A stretch of 64,000 nt of DNA, taken from Thermodesulfatator indicus DSM 15286 (GTDB taxonomy: Bacteria > Desulfobacterota > Thermodesulfobacteria > Thermodesulfobacteriales > Thermodesulfatatoraceae). Where the stretch lies: the NCBI RefSeq assembly GCF_000217795.1, contig NC_015681.1, positions 2,099,244 through 2,163,243 on the forward strand, given 5' to 3'. This document shows, one piece after another, positions 35,547 to 44,366 of this stretch. Position 1 is the first letter of the stretch. Every line of letters begins with the position of its first letter. The notes under the pieces are model-generated. The model was not told the DNA's origin. It worked only from the letters and a program-made list of their open reading frames with translations, and made no database searches. The position numbers and the translations under genes were made by a program.

Positions 35547-38103
35547 TTTGCCCCCTAATATTATATTTCCCTGATATAAACCCTTTAAAAGCTCTTTCTA
35601 TGGATGAATCGTCTTCCATAAAGACATCAAGTTGTCTGGTAAAACCAATTAGTCGGCCAATCATTTCAAGAAGTCTTTCTATCTCTTCCAATGGTAAATT
35701 GGATAGTCTAGCGACTAACAAATCTCCTTTAGTAATAACGTTAAAATCATAATAACTAAGAATTTTTTCTATTAAACGAATACGGCGACTTCTTTTAGAT
35801 AGGTCTGTTGCTCCTCCAAGAAAGCGGAAATAAATATGATTTTCTCGTACATTGGGGGAGCTATAAGTATCTAAAATATTAAAGTGATAACCAAAGCGAA
35901 GATTTAGGTTTAAATAATAAGTTGAAATGGCAGCTAAATTTTCTCCTGCATAACGTGGAGTTATATCAGGAGTTTTTATCATGCTGGAAATAAAATCTTT
36001 AATATCCATTTGAACAGCTTCAGTTTGCCATATTCCTGGTGTAAGCATACCTCTAAGAACAGCTTTAAAAGGAAGGCAGTTTACATCTTCTATTGTAACT
36101 TCATCTTTAGATTGGGCTTCATCTATTAACCCACCATCTAAATCAATAACTAATATGCCAGCCGGGATAGCTAGTTTAAGTTTTTTTGTTATATGTTTAT
36201 CAAGTAAAGTTTTAGTATCTTTTCCTATATTAATAAGTTCTTGGACAGCCTTTTCATGACAAAAGCGCAGTATATCATGAAAGGTTTTACAAGCTTCAGG
36301 ACGAAAATCTTTTATCAAGGGATCAACTAAGTTTAAGGGAGCCACTAGATGCAAAATTTTACGTAAGAGACGAAACTCTTTAGTATGTGCCAAGTCTAAT
36401 TGAGAAGCGGCTTGAAATTTTAGGAGTTCTTCTACTCGGTCACGATAAATATAATTATCATCAGCATCAACGGTAATTACTTCTCCAGGTTTTACCAGTT
36501 CGGTAATATTGCCCATCCCTACAATAGCAGGAACACGAAATTCTCTACAAAGAGTAGCCATATGACTAGTGGGAGAACCTATATCTGTTAAAATAGCAGC
36601 AGCTTTAGGCATAATTCGTACAAAATGAGAAGAATCTCGCCGGGCCACTAAAACGGCACCTTCTGGGAATTTATCTAAATCCTCTAAGTTGTATGCAATA
36701 AAAACAGGTCCCGAAGCTATGCCTCCCTGAGCTATTAGTCCCTTTTTTTCGGCAATTATTTGGTATTTTTGTTTTATCTCTGGAAGGGGTTTTACTTCTA
36801 TAACTTTATTAAGAAGTTGTAATGGGCGACTTTGTAAGATGTAAAGCGATCCTTTGTCATCTATAGTCCACTCTATATCTTGTGGCCGTTTAAAATAGCG
36901 TTCTAGTGACAATCCCGCTTTGGCTAGAACCTTGATTTCCTCATCAACAAGACATGGTTTCCTTTTAATATCTTCGGGTAAATAGGTCTCCACAATTTCT
37001 TCTTTCTGGGGAACAAAATAGTGAGTTTTTTCAAATATTTTTTTTTGCAAAATATGATTAGGGTCTTTTCGTGATACTATAAAATGATCCACAGGAAGAG
37101 AGCCCTCAACTATGGCTATTCCTAACCCCCAGTTAGCAGTAATTAAAATGGTTTCTAATTTAGGGTCCTGAGGATTAACCGTAAATATTACACCACTAGT
37201 ACGTGCTTCTATGAGTTCTAAAAACCCTACAGCCATAGCCATATCAAGAAGATGACTGCCAAATCGTTTCGCATATTCAAGGGCCTTGGTACCAAAAAGA
37301 CTAGCAATTACTTGTTTATAAGCTTGACTAAGGGCGGGAAGGGCAGGGGAGACATTGATTATTGTTTTAAATAGCCCAGCAAAAGATAATTCCTGGTCTT
37401 CTTCTTGAGCACTAGAACGAACAACCAACGGACGATCGCCACAAATTTCTTTATATCGTAATAGGGCGTCAGATAAATTTTTTTCTAACGATGGACTAAG
37501 TCTACCTTCAAGAATAGCTTTTTGAATCTTTTTTCTTTGTTCTTCTAATGTTATATCCCTGTTCTCAAGAGCTTTTTTAAAATTTTTAATTTCTTTTTCC
37601 AGATTATTAAAACTTATATATTCATAAAAGGCCGAAGAAGTAAGAATAAAACCATTGGGTATAGAAAAACCTAAACGACGTTTGATTTCAGCTAGGTGGG
37701 CCATTTTCCCGCCTACAAAATCTATAGCTTCTGGCCCAACTTCGTCTAACCACATTATTAGGGACACATTTTTTATATTCCCCTCTATCAAATTTTCTAT
37801 TTGGGCATTTATTTGGTCAAATTTCTGATAAAGAATATCGTATTTGTTTTGACATAAAACATTTAAATTATGTATAGAACGAAAAACTGCTTCAGAAAGA
37901 TCCCGGGACACTTGACGAATATAGGCCATGTCGAATATGTAATCTCCACTCAACTTGTCACCCATGTCAGCTATGAGCTCTAAGGCTTTGGTATTAGAAT
38001 CAATTACTGCTCTAAATCTGGCAAAGACAGCGCGTAAAGAAATTCGCTCTTGATCACTTTGCTTTCTTCTAAGAACAGCGCCTAATTTTTTAATTATGCC
38101 CAT
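35533..38103 (-). CDS. PEP-synthase-like protein lacking the PEP C-terminal barrel
   Basis: 856 aa. A ~110-residue N-terminal helical region precedes the ATP-grasp pyruvate-phosphate-dikinase N domain (EVGPEAIDFVGGKMAHLAEI, PLVVRSSAQEED, QDIEWTIDD-x-LYILQSRPL). The swivelling phosphohistidine domain carries GSPTSHMA with His about residue 513. Beyond ~560, where PEP synthase and PPDK have the TIM barrel, there is instead an unfamiliar domain starting RLLRKILHLVAPLNLVDPLI and FRPEACKTFHDI. Phosphoryl acceptor therefore unknown. Central to the kinase/exporter operon. Confidence 0.85.
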   Translation of the reverse strand: MGIIKKLGAVLRRKQSDQERISLRAVFARFRAVIDSNTKALELIADMGDKLSGDYIFDMAYIRQVSRDLSEAVFRSIHNLNVLCQNKYDILYQKFDQINAQIENLIEGNIKNVSLIMWLDEVGPEAIDFVGGKMAHLAEIKRRLGFSIPNGFILTSSAFYEYISFNNLEKEIKNFKKALENRDITLEEQRKKIQKAILEGRLSPSLEKNLSDALLRYKEICGDRPLVVRSSAQEEDQELSFAGLFKTIINVSPALPALSQAYKQVIASLFGTKALEYAKRFGSHLLDMAMAVGFLELIEARTSGVIFTVNPQDPKLETILITANWGLGIAIVEGSLPVDHFIVSRKDPNHILQKKIFEKTHYFVPQKEEIVETYLPEDIKRKPCLVDEEIKVLAKAGLSLERYFKRPQDIEWTIDDKGSLYILQSRPLQLLNKVIEVKPLPEIKQKYQIIAEKKGLIAQGGIASGPVFIAYNLEDLDKFPEGAVLVARRDSSHFVRIMPKAAAILTDIGSPTSHMATLCREFRVPAIVGMGNITELVKPGEVITVDADDNYIYRDRVEELLKFQAASQLDLAHTKEFRLLRKILHLVAPLNLVDPLIKDFRPEACKTFHDILRFCHEKAVQELINIGKDTKTLLDKHITKKLKLAIPAGILVIDLDGGLIDEAQSKDEVTIEDVNCLPFKAVLRGMLTPGIWQTEAVQMDIKDFISSMIKTPDITPRYAGENLAAISTYYLNLNLRFGYHFNILDTYSSPNVRENHIYFRFLGGATDLSKRSRRIRLIEKILSYYDFNVITKGDLLVARLSNLPLEEIERLLEMIGRLIGFTRQLDVFMEDDSSIERAFKGFISGKYNIRGQNVIS

Positions 38104-38885
38104 TAATGTTTAGAACTCCCTTTGCCTCCAAATATCATGCCTACCCCTATCCCTGCCATTATAGCAATCACAATGGCTATAATTCCGTAAAGAGCTGGTC
38201 TCTTAAAAGCCAGTTCAGTAATTTTCTTTAAAAGGCCTACTTTTTGAACTTTGATAATATTTGTATTGCTTTCAACAATTTGACCATCTTTTACAGCATA
38301 TACCGTAACTTTATAATTATCAGGTGGAGCTTGAAAAGGCCAGTAGGCTTTTAAAACAAAATCTGAACCATCTTTTCCGTTTTTAACTTTTATACTATTA
38401 AACTTTTGACGATAAAGGTTTAAATGTTCTTTAAATTTAATGAATTCTCTTGTCCATTTTTCCCTTTCGTTTTCAGGAACTCCTTCTATTTTTACCCCAT
38501 AAAATAAAGCATTGTAGCCGATAGCATACTTTTTTTGTTCTTCTTTATTTAAAATCTTATCAATAGGTTTATTAGAGAAAACCATATAAACTATAGGTAC
38601 AGGTTCAAAGGCAATTTCGCCAACATTCATCCAAAATAAACCTTTTACTTTACCTTTCCGTCTTAATACCAACTTTTCGGATTTGTCTTTAATAACAATT
38701 ATATAATCTGCAGGATAATCTGTATGACCAGAAATTTCGAAATCTTTTCCGTTATAAAAAAAATGGATGGGAATATAGTTAGGAGTAACTTTAAAAGAAA
38801 GTGCGGCTTCAGCTTTTGGGAAAACAATTAATAAGAACAGACCAATGATAAAGATAGAAATCAGTAGTTTATTTCTCTTCATCAT
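38103..38885 (-). CDS. TIGR02186 / Alph_Pro_TM-family membrane protein
   Basis: 260 aa. Cleavable signal-like helix (residues 6-27), an extracytoplasmic beta-rich domain (LSFKVTPNYIPIHFFYNG, KGLFWMNVGEIAFEPVP), and a C-terminal membrane helix (YGIIAIVIAIMAGIGVGMIF). The pattern and its neighbour TauE are diagnostic of TIGR02186, whose function is unknown. RBS GGAGG. The start overlaps the TauE stop by 1 nt. Confidence 0.82.
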   Translation of the reverse strand: MMKRNKLLISIFIIGLFLLIVFPKAEAALSFKVTPNYIPIHFFYNGKDFEISGHTDYPADYIIVIKDKSEKLVLRRKGKVKGLFWMNVGEIAFEPVPIVYMVFSNKPIDKILNKEEQKKYAIGYNALFYGVKIEGVPENEREKWTREFIKFKEHLNLYRQKFNSIKVKNGKDGSDFVLKAYWPFQAPPDNYKVTVYAVKDGQIVESNTNIIKVQKVGLLKKITELAFKRPALYGIIAIVIAIMAGIGVGMIFGGKGSSKH

Positions 38886-39829
38886 TAATGTCCTCCTTTG
38901 TAAGAGAGTAAAATATCTGGTTTCATTACTATGCTGAGTAACATTTTTATTGTTATAGCTAACACTATAATAGAAAGAAGAATTTTTAATTGATCTCCTT
39001 TTAGACGTCGTCCAATCCTAGCTCCGATTTGAGCTCCAAAAGTAGAACCTAATAGTAAAAGGATGGCTAAAATAAAATCTACAGTATGGTTAGTATAAGC
39101 TTGTAGGAAGGTAACCTCGGTGCAGGTAAACATTATCTGGAAAAGACTGGTTCCTACTACAACATGCATGGGCATACGAAGAAAATAAAGCATCACCGGC
39201 ACCATGAGAAAACCTCCACCTACACCCATGATAGCGGCAAGGATTCCTACAAACATACCCAAGGCAATGGGAACTATAACTGAGTGAGAGACTCCAGACT
39301 TTTCAAAATAAACCTGGAAGGGGAGCCTACTTAGAAGAGAAGTCTTTTTAGTTTCTTCTAAAAATTCCCCAGAAGAAATGGCTGTAGCTCCTGGATTATT
39401 TTTTTGTTTGCTTTTGCGGAGAGCCATCAAACTTTCTACGAACATAAATCCGCCAACCAGGCCTAACATGACTACATAAGTAATCTTGATAAGGAAATTA
39501 GCGTTTCCCATAGCTTTTAATACTTTGATAATATGGACCCCTAGGGCACCCCCTGTAAAACCACCAATCAAAAGCAATAATCCCATCTTAAAATCAACGT
39601 TACCTAGACGCCAGTGAGCGATTACCCCAGAGGAAGAAGCAGCTACAATTTGGTTGGCATCAGTGGCAGCGGCCACGGTAGGTGGTATGCCAATCATAAT
39701 GAGAAGAGGTGTCATTAAGAAACCGCCTCCAACACCAAATAATCCTGAGAGCAAACCGACCATCAAACCTAAGCCAACAATCAAAAAAATATTCACGCTA
39801 GTTAAAGCAATAGGTAAATAAAGATGCAT
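38885..39829 (-). CDS. TauE/SafE-family anion (sulfite/sulfoacetate-type) permease
   Basis: 314-aa membrane protein with eight helices in two related halves, each starting with a GVGGG motif (GLFGVGGGFLMTPLLI; AIMGVGGGFLMVPVML). A hydrophilic cytosolic loop of ~35 residues (about 140-175) joins them. Family members export sulfite, taurine breakdown products or sulfoacetate; the substrate is not identifiable here. Sits in a sulfate-reducer-type operon, so a sulfur oxyanion is a fair guess. Confidence 0.88.
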   Translation of the reverse strand: MHLYLPIALTSVNIFLIVGLGLMVGLLSGLFGVGGGFLMTPLLIMIGIPPTVAAATDANQIVAASSSGVIAHWRLGNVDFKMGLLLLIGGFTGGALGVHIIKVLKAMGNANFLIKITYVVMLGLVGGFMFVESLMALRKSKQKNNPGATAISSGEFLEETKKTSLLSRLPFQVYFEKSGVSHSVIVPIALGMFVGILAAIMGVGGGFLMVPVMLYFLRMPMHVVVGTSLFQIMFTCTEVTFLQAYTNHTVDFILAILLLLGSTFGAQIGARIGRRLKGDQLKILLSIIVLAITIKMLLSIVMKPDILLSYKGGH

Positions 39830-39847
39830 AACTTTTCCTCCTTTCGT

Positions 39848-40297
39848 TTATTCCTCATAGTATGATTCAATATCTCTTTGTGATTCCGGGTCATTAGGTT
39901 TAGGGACAACAAGATACTGAAGATGAGAATAGGGCCAGTCTGGTTGGTTAATTAGCTTTTTTTCTATTTTTTCTAGCCACTTTTCTATATCTTTTATTTC
40001 TTCTCGATTTTCAATGGCGACTAATATTTGGACGGTATCTTTACGTTTCAACAAATCTAGGAGGGCGCTTTCCAAGTCTTTATCTTCGGAAAGGTATATT
40101 TTTAGTTCTATTTCCTCGGTTTCGGCCTTACTTCGTAATTTGGCCAAAAGCTTGGTCACTTCAGGAGAAGGATCTCCATCCATATCTAACAGAACGTAAA
40201 CCTGACCGCCTTCTCGTTTGGCTAGCTGTAGGGCACAAAAACCTCCCCAAAGAATCACGGAAGATTCAAGCAAAACCAAAACTATGTCTTTGACCAT
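39848..40297 (-). CDS. Conserved hypothetical protein, first gene of the TauE operon
   Basis: 149 aa from ATG 40297 (AGGAGA upstream). Predicted alternating beta-alpha, with MVKDIVLVLLESSVILWGGF, YVLLDMDGDPSPEVTKLL and VQILVAIENREE; reminiscent of a nucleotide-binding/USP-like Rossmann fold but no signature is complete. Starts 41 bp downstream of the sigma-54-type promoter. I do not recognise the family. Confidence 0.7.
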   Translation of the reverse strand: MVKDIVLVLLESSVILWGGFCALQLAKREGGQVYVLLDMDGDPSPEVTKLLAKLRSKAETEEIELKIYLSEDKDLESALLDLLKRKDTVQILVAIENREEIKDIEKWLEKIEKKLINQPDWPYSHLQYLVVPKPNDPESQRDIESYYEE

Positions 40298-40337
40298 TTT
40301 TATAGTTTCTCCTGTAAAATTTATATTATTGGGAAAT

Positions 40338-40353
40338 AGCAATAACTATTCCA
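40338..40353 (-). promoter_or_regulatory. Sigma-54 (-24/-12) promoter of the TauE-NtrC operon
   Basis: On the minus strand: TGGAATAGTTATTGCT. GG and GC are separated by exactly 10 bases, with the TTGCT element at -12, as in the consensus TGGCACN5TTGCW. The predicted start is about 12 bp on, giving a leader of ~30 nt before ATG 40297. The operon's last gene is a sigma-54 activator. Confidence 0.7.
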
Positions 40354-40904
40354 GAAAAATAGAGACGATATAATGAGGAGTTATAAACAATTAAAAAGCG
40401 GCCTGGATCTTGATGTTTAAAATTGAAATATTTGAGATCTTGCGAAGAAAATACAAAAAAACAATAAAAGGCTTTATTATCAACAATTTTTTGTTTTTAT
40501 ATCTATTTTGATTAATTGTTTTGAGATGTTCACTTTTGAAACCAAGCCAGGAAGAAGTTCTTAAAATATGATCAAAATTGTTTCAGAGTCGAAAAATTTA
40601 TTTAACCTTGCTTAGTGCTTCGCGACATGGGCGAAGCAGTCTCTTGTTACTGTGAGCCCATATGGGCGACAGTCTTTATTCGCAAATAACAACACCGATA
40701 AAATGTCCCGCCTAAAACATAAATTTTTCCAGAAGGACTCAAGAGCTCACGAATAAAAGCTCATGCCTAATACAAAATGTCCGATAATGAACATTATGTA
40801 AAATATAATTAGCCGCGTCGCCTTCGTTCCTATTAATAGTTTTTGACAGAAAGTCTCGGTAAAGCTAAAACAACTTTTAGCCGAGAAGATTTTCTGGAGG
40901 CTTT
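40354..40904. other. Divergent intergenic region, 551 bp, no gene
   Basis: AT-rich near 40354-40560. A palindromic family-2 block (AGTGCTTCGCGACATGGG; GGGCGAAGCAGTC) occupies about 40614-40680. A hairpin (40854-40886) precedes hdrA. Upstream activator sites for the sigma-54 operon should lie here but no inverted repeat was clear enough to call. Confidence 0.7.
40854..40886 (+). promoter_or_regulatory. Leader hairpin immediately before hdrA
   Basis: TCTCG, 5-nt bulge, GCTAAAA (40864-40870), loop CAAC, TTTTAGC-CGAGA (40875-40886): a bulged 12-bp stem. It ends about 9 nt before the GGAGG RBS. TTGACA at 40842-40847 is a possible -35 box. Could regulate translation or stabilise the mRNA of the HdrA-Flox operon. 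Confidence 0.4.
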
Positions 40905-43900
40905 ATGGGCAAAGGTTCGGTTTTAGTAGTTGGTGGCGGAATTGCTGGGGTTCAAGCCGCTCTTGATCTGGCTGCCAGTGGTTTTTTCGTATACTTGGTG
41001 GAGAAAAAACCCGCTATCGGCGGCACCATGTCTCAACTCGATAAAACTTTTCCTACTAACGATTGTTCAATGTGTATCCTTTCTCCCAAGCTCGTGGAAC
41101 TCTCCCGTAACCAAAACGTAAAACTGCTCACACTTTCCGAGGTTGTTTCATGTAAAGGCCAACCCGGGGATTTTACCGTAAAGATTAGGCGTTACCCCAG
41201 ATATATAGATGAAGAAAAATGCATGGCCTGTGGTGAATGTGCCAAGAAGTGCCCTAAAAAAGTTCCCCACCAGTTTGACCAGGGACTTTCCTATCGTAAA
41301 GCTATTTATCTCATGTATCCCCAGGCTGTGCCTTTGAAATACGCCATTGATCCCGAAAACTGTATCCGTCTAAAGAAGCCGGGCAGATGTGGCTTTTGTG
41401 CTGAAGTGTGTCCATCTGGAGCTATAAATTTTGAACAAAAAATAGAAGACTTAGAAATCAATGTTGGAGTTATACTTTTAGCTACAGGTTTTGAAACGTT
41501 TGATTCGCATAAACTATATCTCCTGGGTTACGGAAATTTACCCCAGGTGATGACCTCTCTTGAATTTGAAAGAATCCTTTCGGCCTCAGGCCCTACAGGC
41601 GGCCAATTAGTTAGGCTTTATGACAGCAAGTCTATAAGAAAGATAGCCTGGCTTCAGTGTGTGGGTTCAAGAGATATAAACAGGGCCAAAACCCCCTACT
41701 GTTCTTCCATCTGTTGCATGTACGCCCTTAAACAGGCAGTCATAGCCAAGGAGCATGCTCACGGGCCACTTGAAACAGTTATTTTTTACATGGACATGCG
41801 CACCATGGGCAAAGGTTTTGAGGCTTACCTTGAAAGAGCAAAGGAAGAAGGCGTCCGTCTGGTGCGTTCACGTATTCATAGCATTTACCCTTCAGAAGAT
41901 AAAATTATTTTGCGCTACTTAGATGGCGATAAGTTTAAAGAAGAAGATTTTGATCTTGTAGTTCTTTCGGTAGGAGTTAAGCCTAATTCTTCCTTACCTA
42001 ATTTAGCGGAAATAACCAGCTCCTCTTTAGATGAGTTTGGTTTTCTAAAAACTGAATCTTTAGAAAGTAAGCCTGGTGTATTCGCTTTTGGCACGGCCAT
42101 TGGCCCAAAAGATATTCCTGAAACGGTTACCGAGGCCATGGCGGCGGCGGCTAAGGCCGAAGAGTTTTTGGCCCCCGCCAGAAACACGGAAACCAGGAAA
42201 AAAGCCTATCTCCCTGAAAGGTTTGTCTTCCCAGAAGAGCCGCGCATAGGGGTTTTTGTCTGTCATTGTGGGTTTAATATTGCTGGCGTGGTAAAGGTGA
42301 AAGAAGTTGCCTCTTTTGCCGCTAATCTTCCAGATGTTTATTACGCTGGAGACCACACTTTTACTTGTGCCGAAAACACCATTAATAAAATTATTCAGAT
42401 TATAAAAGAAAAGAACCTGAACCGTATAGTGGTAGCCGCCTGTACCCCACGAACTCACGAGCCCATTTTTCAGGACACTTTGAAAACGGCGGGCTTAAAT
42501 CCCAACCTTTTTGAGATGGCCAATATTCGCGACCAGGACTCCTGGGTCCATCCCGATGATCCAGAGAGGGCTACCGAAAAGGCTAAAGAGCTGGTGCTTA
42601 TGGCCGTAAACAGAGTGAGGCTTAAAAAGCCGGTTTCGGCTGGCTCTATAAAGGTTAGAAGAAAAGCTTTGGTAGTTGGCGGCGGATTAGCCGGGCTTCA
42701 AGCCGCTCTCTCTTTAGCTGATCAGGGTTTTGAGACTCATATTGTTGACAAGCAGGAAGAACTTGGCGGTTTTGCCCGAAAAATTTATCGCCCTCTTAAA
42801 GGGAAATTTTTACCCGAATTGGCTTTAGAACTAGCGGAAAAGGCCCAAAAACATCCTTTAATTAAGGTGCACTTACAGACAAAGGTAAAAGATACCTCGG
42901 GTTCGGTAGGGGATTTTAAGACCCAGCTTTCAAATGGAGAAAATATAGAACATGGCGTTGTTATCCTGGCCACCGGGGCCAGGCCCCACCTGCCCAAAGA
43001 GCCCCATTCTTTCGGCTATGGAGTCTCTCCTAAAGTCAAGCTTAACCTTGAACTTGATGAACTTATCCAAAAGAATCCTGAAAAGATAAAAAAAATAAAA
43101 GAAATAGTATTTATCCAGTGTGTGGGCTCTCGTACCCCTGAAAATCCGTACTGTAGCCGGGTGTGCTGTACCCGCACTATGGAACAGATTTTGGCTTTAA
43201 AGGACATAAACCCTAAATTAAAAATTTATGTGCTTTACCGGGATATCAGAACATACGGTTTTAAAGAACTCCTTTACCTTAAAGCCAGAAAAAAGGGAGC
43301 CCTTTTTATTCGTTATGAACCGGAAAGCCTCCCAGAAATTAAACTAAAAGATAATATTTTAGTCAAAATTTATGATTATACCGTTAAAAAAGAAATTGAA
43401 TTAAAACCTGATTTACTTATTCTGGCAGTAGGAATTGAGCCAAACAAAGAAAGCAGGGAGCTCGCCAAGCTTTACAAATGTGCTTTAACGCAGGAAGGCT
43501 TTATGCTTGAGGCCCACCAAAAATTACGTCCGGTAGATTTTGCTACTGAAGGCATATTTATGGCCGGTCTCTGCCATTATCCCAAGCCTGCCGAAGAGAG
43601 TATGACGCAGGGGCTGGCCGCCGCCGCTAGAGCGGCCAATATTCTTTCTTGCGATGAACTCCCTCTTGAAGCGCAAGTAGCTGAAAGCGACCCGCGCAAA
43701 TGTTCCGCCTGTGGTCAGTGCGAAAAAATCTGTCCGTATCAGGCGGTAAAACTTGAGGAGACTAAACTTTTTGGCCTGGTCTCCCGGGTTAATCGCTCTC
43801 TTTGTAAAGGATGCGGCAATTGTGTTTCTTCGTGCCGTTCAGGGGCTATAAAACTTAAAAATGTGGATGAAGAGATTTTAATATCCAGTGTTGAAGGTGT

Positions 43901-43922
43901 TTGTGGAAGATTGTGGTATTAA
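40905..43922 (+). CDS. hdrA: HdrA-like FAD/Fe-S electron-transfer protein (long, two-flavoprotein form)
   Basis: 1005 aa. The first FAD/NAD fold begins VVGGGIAGVQAAL (residues 8-20), with TNDCSMCILSPKLVE characteristic of HdrA, and two [4Fe-4S] sites (CMACGECAKKC; CGFCAEVC). A second HdrA-type flavoprotein domain begins at ~585 (VVGGGLAGLQAAL). A terminal bicluster ferredoxin closes it (CSACGQCEKIC; CKGCGNCVSSC). HdrA is the flavin-bifurcating hub of heterodisulfide reductase. Starts a five-gene operon with MvhD- and Flox-like subunits; HdrB/C are not present. Confidence 0.92.
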   Translation: MGKGSVLVVGGGIAGVQAALDLAASGFFVYLVEKKPAIGGTMSQLDKTFPTNDCSMCILSPKLVELSRNQNVKLLTLSEVVSCKGQPGDFTVKIRRYPRYIDEEKCMACGECAKKCPKKVPHQFDQGLSYRKAIYLMYPQAVPLKYAIDPENCIRLKKPGRCGFCAEVCPSGAINFEQKIEDLEINVGVILLATGFETFDSHKLYLLGYGNLPQVMTSLEFERILSASGPTGGQLVRLYDSKSIRKIAWLQCVGSRDINRAKTPYCSSICCMYALKQAVIAKEHAHGPLETVIFYMDMRTMGKGFEAYLERAKEEGVRLVRSRIHSIYPSEDKIILRYLDGDKFKEEDFDLVVLSVGVKPNSSLPNLAEITSSSLDEFGFLKTESLESKPGVFAFGTAIGPKDIPETVTEAMAAAAKAEEFLAPARNTETRKKAYLPERFVFPEEPRIGVFVCHCGFNIAGVVKVKEVASFAANLPDVYYAGDHTFTCAENTINKIIQIIKEKNLNRIVVAACTPRTHEPIFQDTLKTAGLNPNLFEMANIRDQDSWVHPDDPERATEKAKELVLMAVNRVRLKKPVSAGSIKVRRKALVVGGGLAGLQAALSLADQGFETHIVDKQEELGGFARKIYRPLKGKFLPELALELAEKAQKHPLIKVHLQTKVKDTSGSVGDFKTQLSNGENIEHGVVILATGARPHLPKEPHSFGYGVSPKVKLNLELDELIQKNPEKIKKIKEIVFIQCVGSRTPENPYCSRVCCTRTMEQILALKDINPKLKIYVLYRDIRTYGFKELLYLKARKKGALFIRYEPESLPEIKLKDNILVKIYDYTVKKEIELKPDLLILAVGIEPNKESRELAKLYKCALTQEGFMLEAHQKLRPVDFATEGIFMAGLCHYPKPAEESMTQGLAAAARAANILSCDELPLEAQVAESDPRKCSACGQCEKICPYQAVKLEETKLFGLVSRVNRSLCKGCGNCVSSCRSGAIKLKNVDEEILISSVEGVCGRLWY

Positions 43923-43931
43923 GGGGATAAA

Positions 43932-44366
43932 ATGTCTGGTTTCGAACCCAAGATTGTAGCTTTTCTCTGCAACTGGTGCAGTTACGCCGGGGCGGATTTG
44001 GCCGGAGTTTCCCGCAGGGCCTATCCCCCGTCTCTAAGAATTATTCGGGTGCCGTGTTCTAGCAGGGTTACACCAGCCATGATACTTTCAGCCTTAAAGT
44101 CCGGGGCAGACGGGGTTTTGGTGTCAGGTTGTCACCCTGGGGATTGTCATTATCTTACGGGAAATCTTTTTGCCCGCAGGCGGTTTTTTATGTTACGCAA
44201 ACTTTTGGAATTCGTTGGTATTGAACCTGAAAGAGTTGAGTTTGTCTGGGTTTCTGCCTCTGAAGGAAACGTGTTTGCCGAGCTAGTTAAAGAAATGACG
44301 GAAAGTTTGCGTCGTTTAGGTCCGAACCTTAAATTCAGAAAGACTTTGAGGAAGGAGATTCTTTGA
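43932..44366 (+). CDS. MvhD-like [2Fe-2S] linker subunit (FloxD)
   Basis: 144 aa. The MvhD pattern is clear: CNWCSYAGADLAGVSR (residues ~13-28), VPCSSRV, VSGCHPGDCHY. It passes electrons between the NAD(P)H-oxidising subunits and HdrA. It overlaps the next gene by 4 nt (TTGA). Confidence 0.9.
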   Translation: MSGFEPKIVAFLCNWCSYAGADLAGVSRRAYPPSLRIIRVPCSSRVTPAMILSALKSGADGVLVSGCHPGDCHYLTGNLFARRRFFMLRKLLEFVGIEPERVEFVWVSASEGNVFAELVKEMTESLRRLGPNLKFRKTLRKEIL

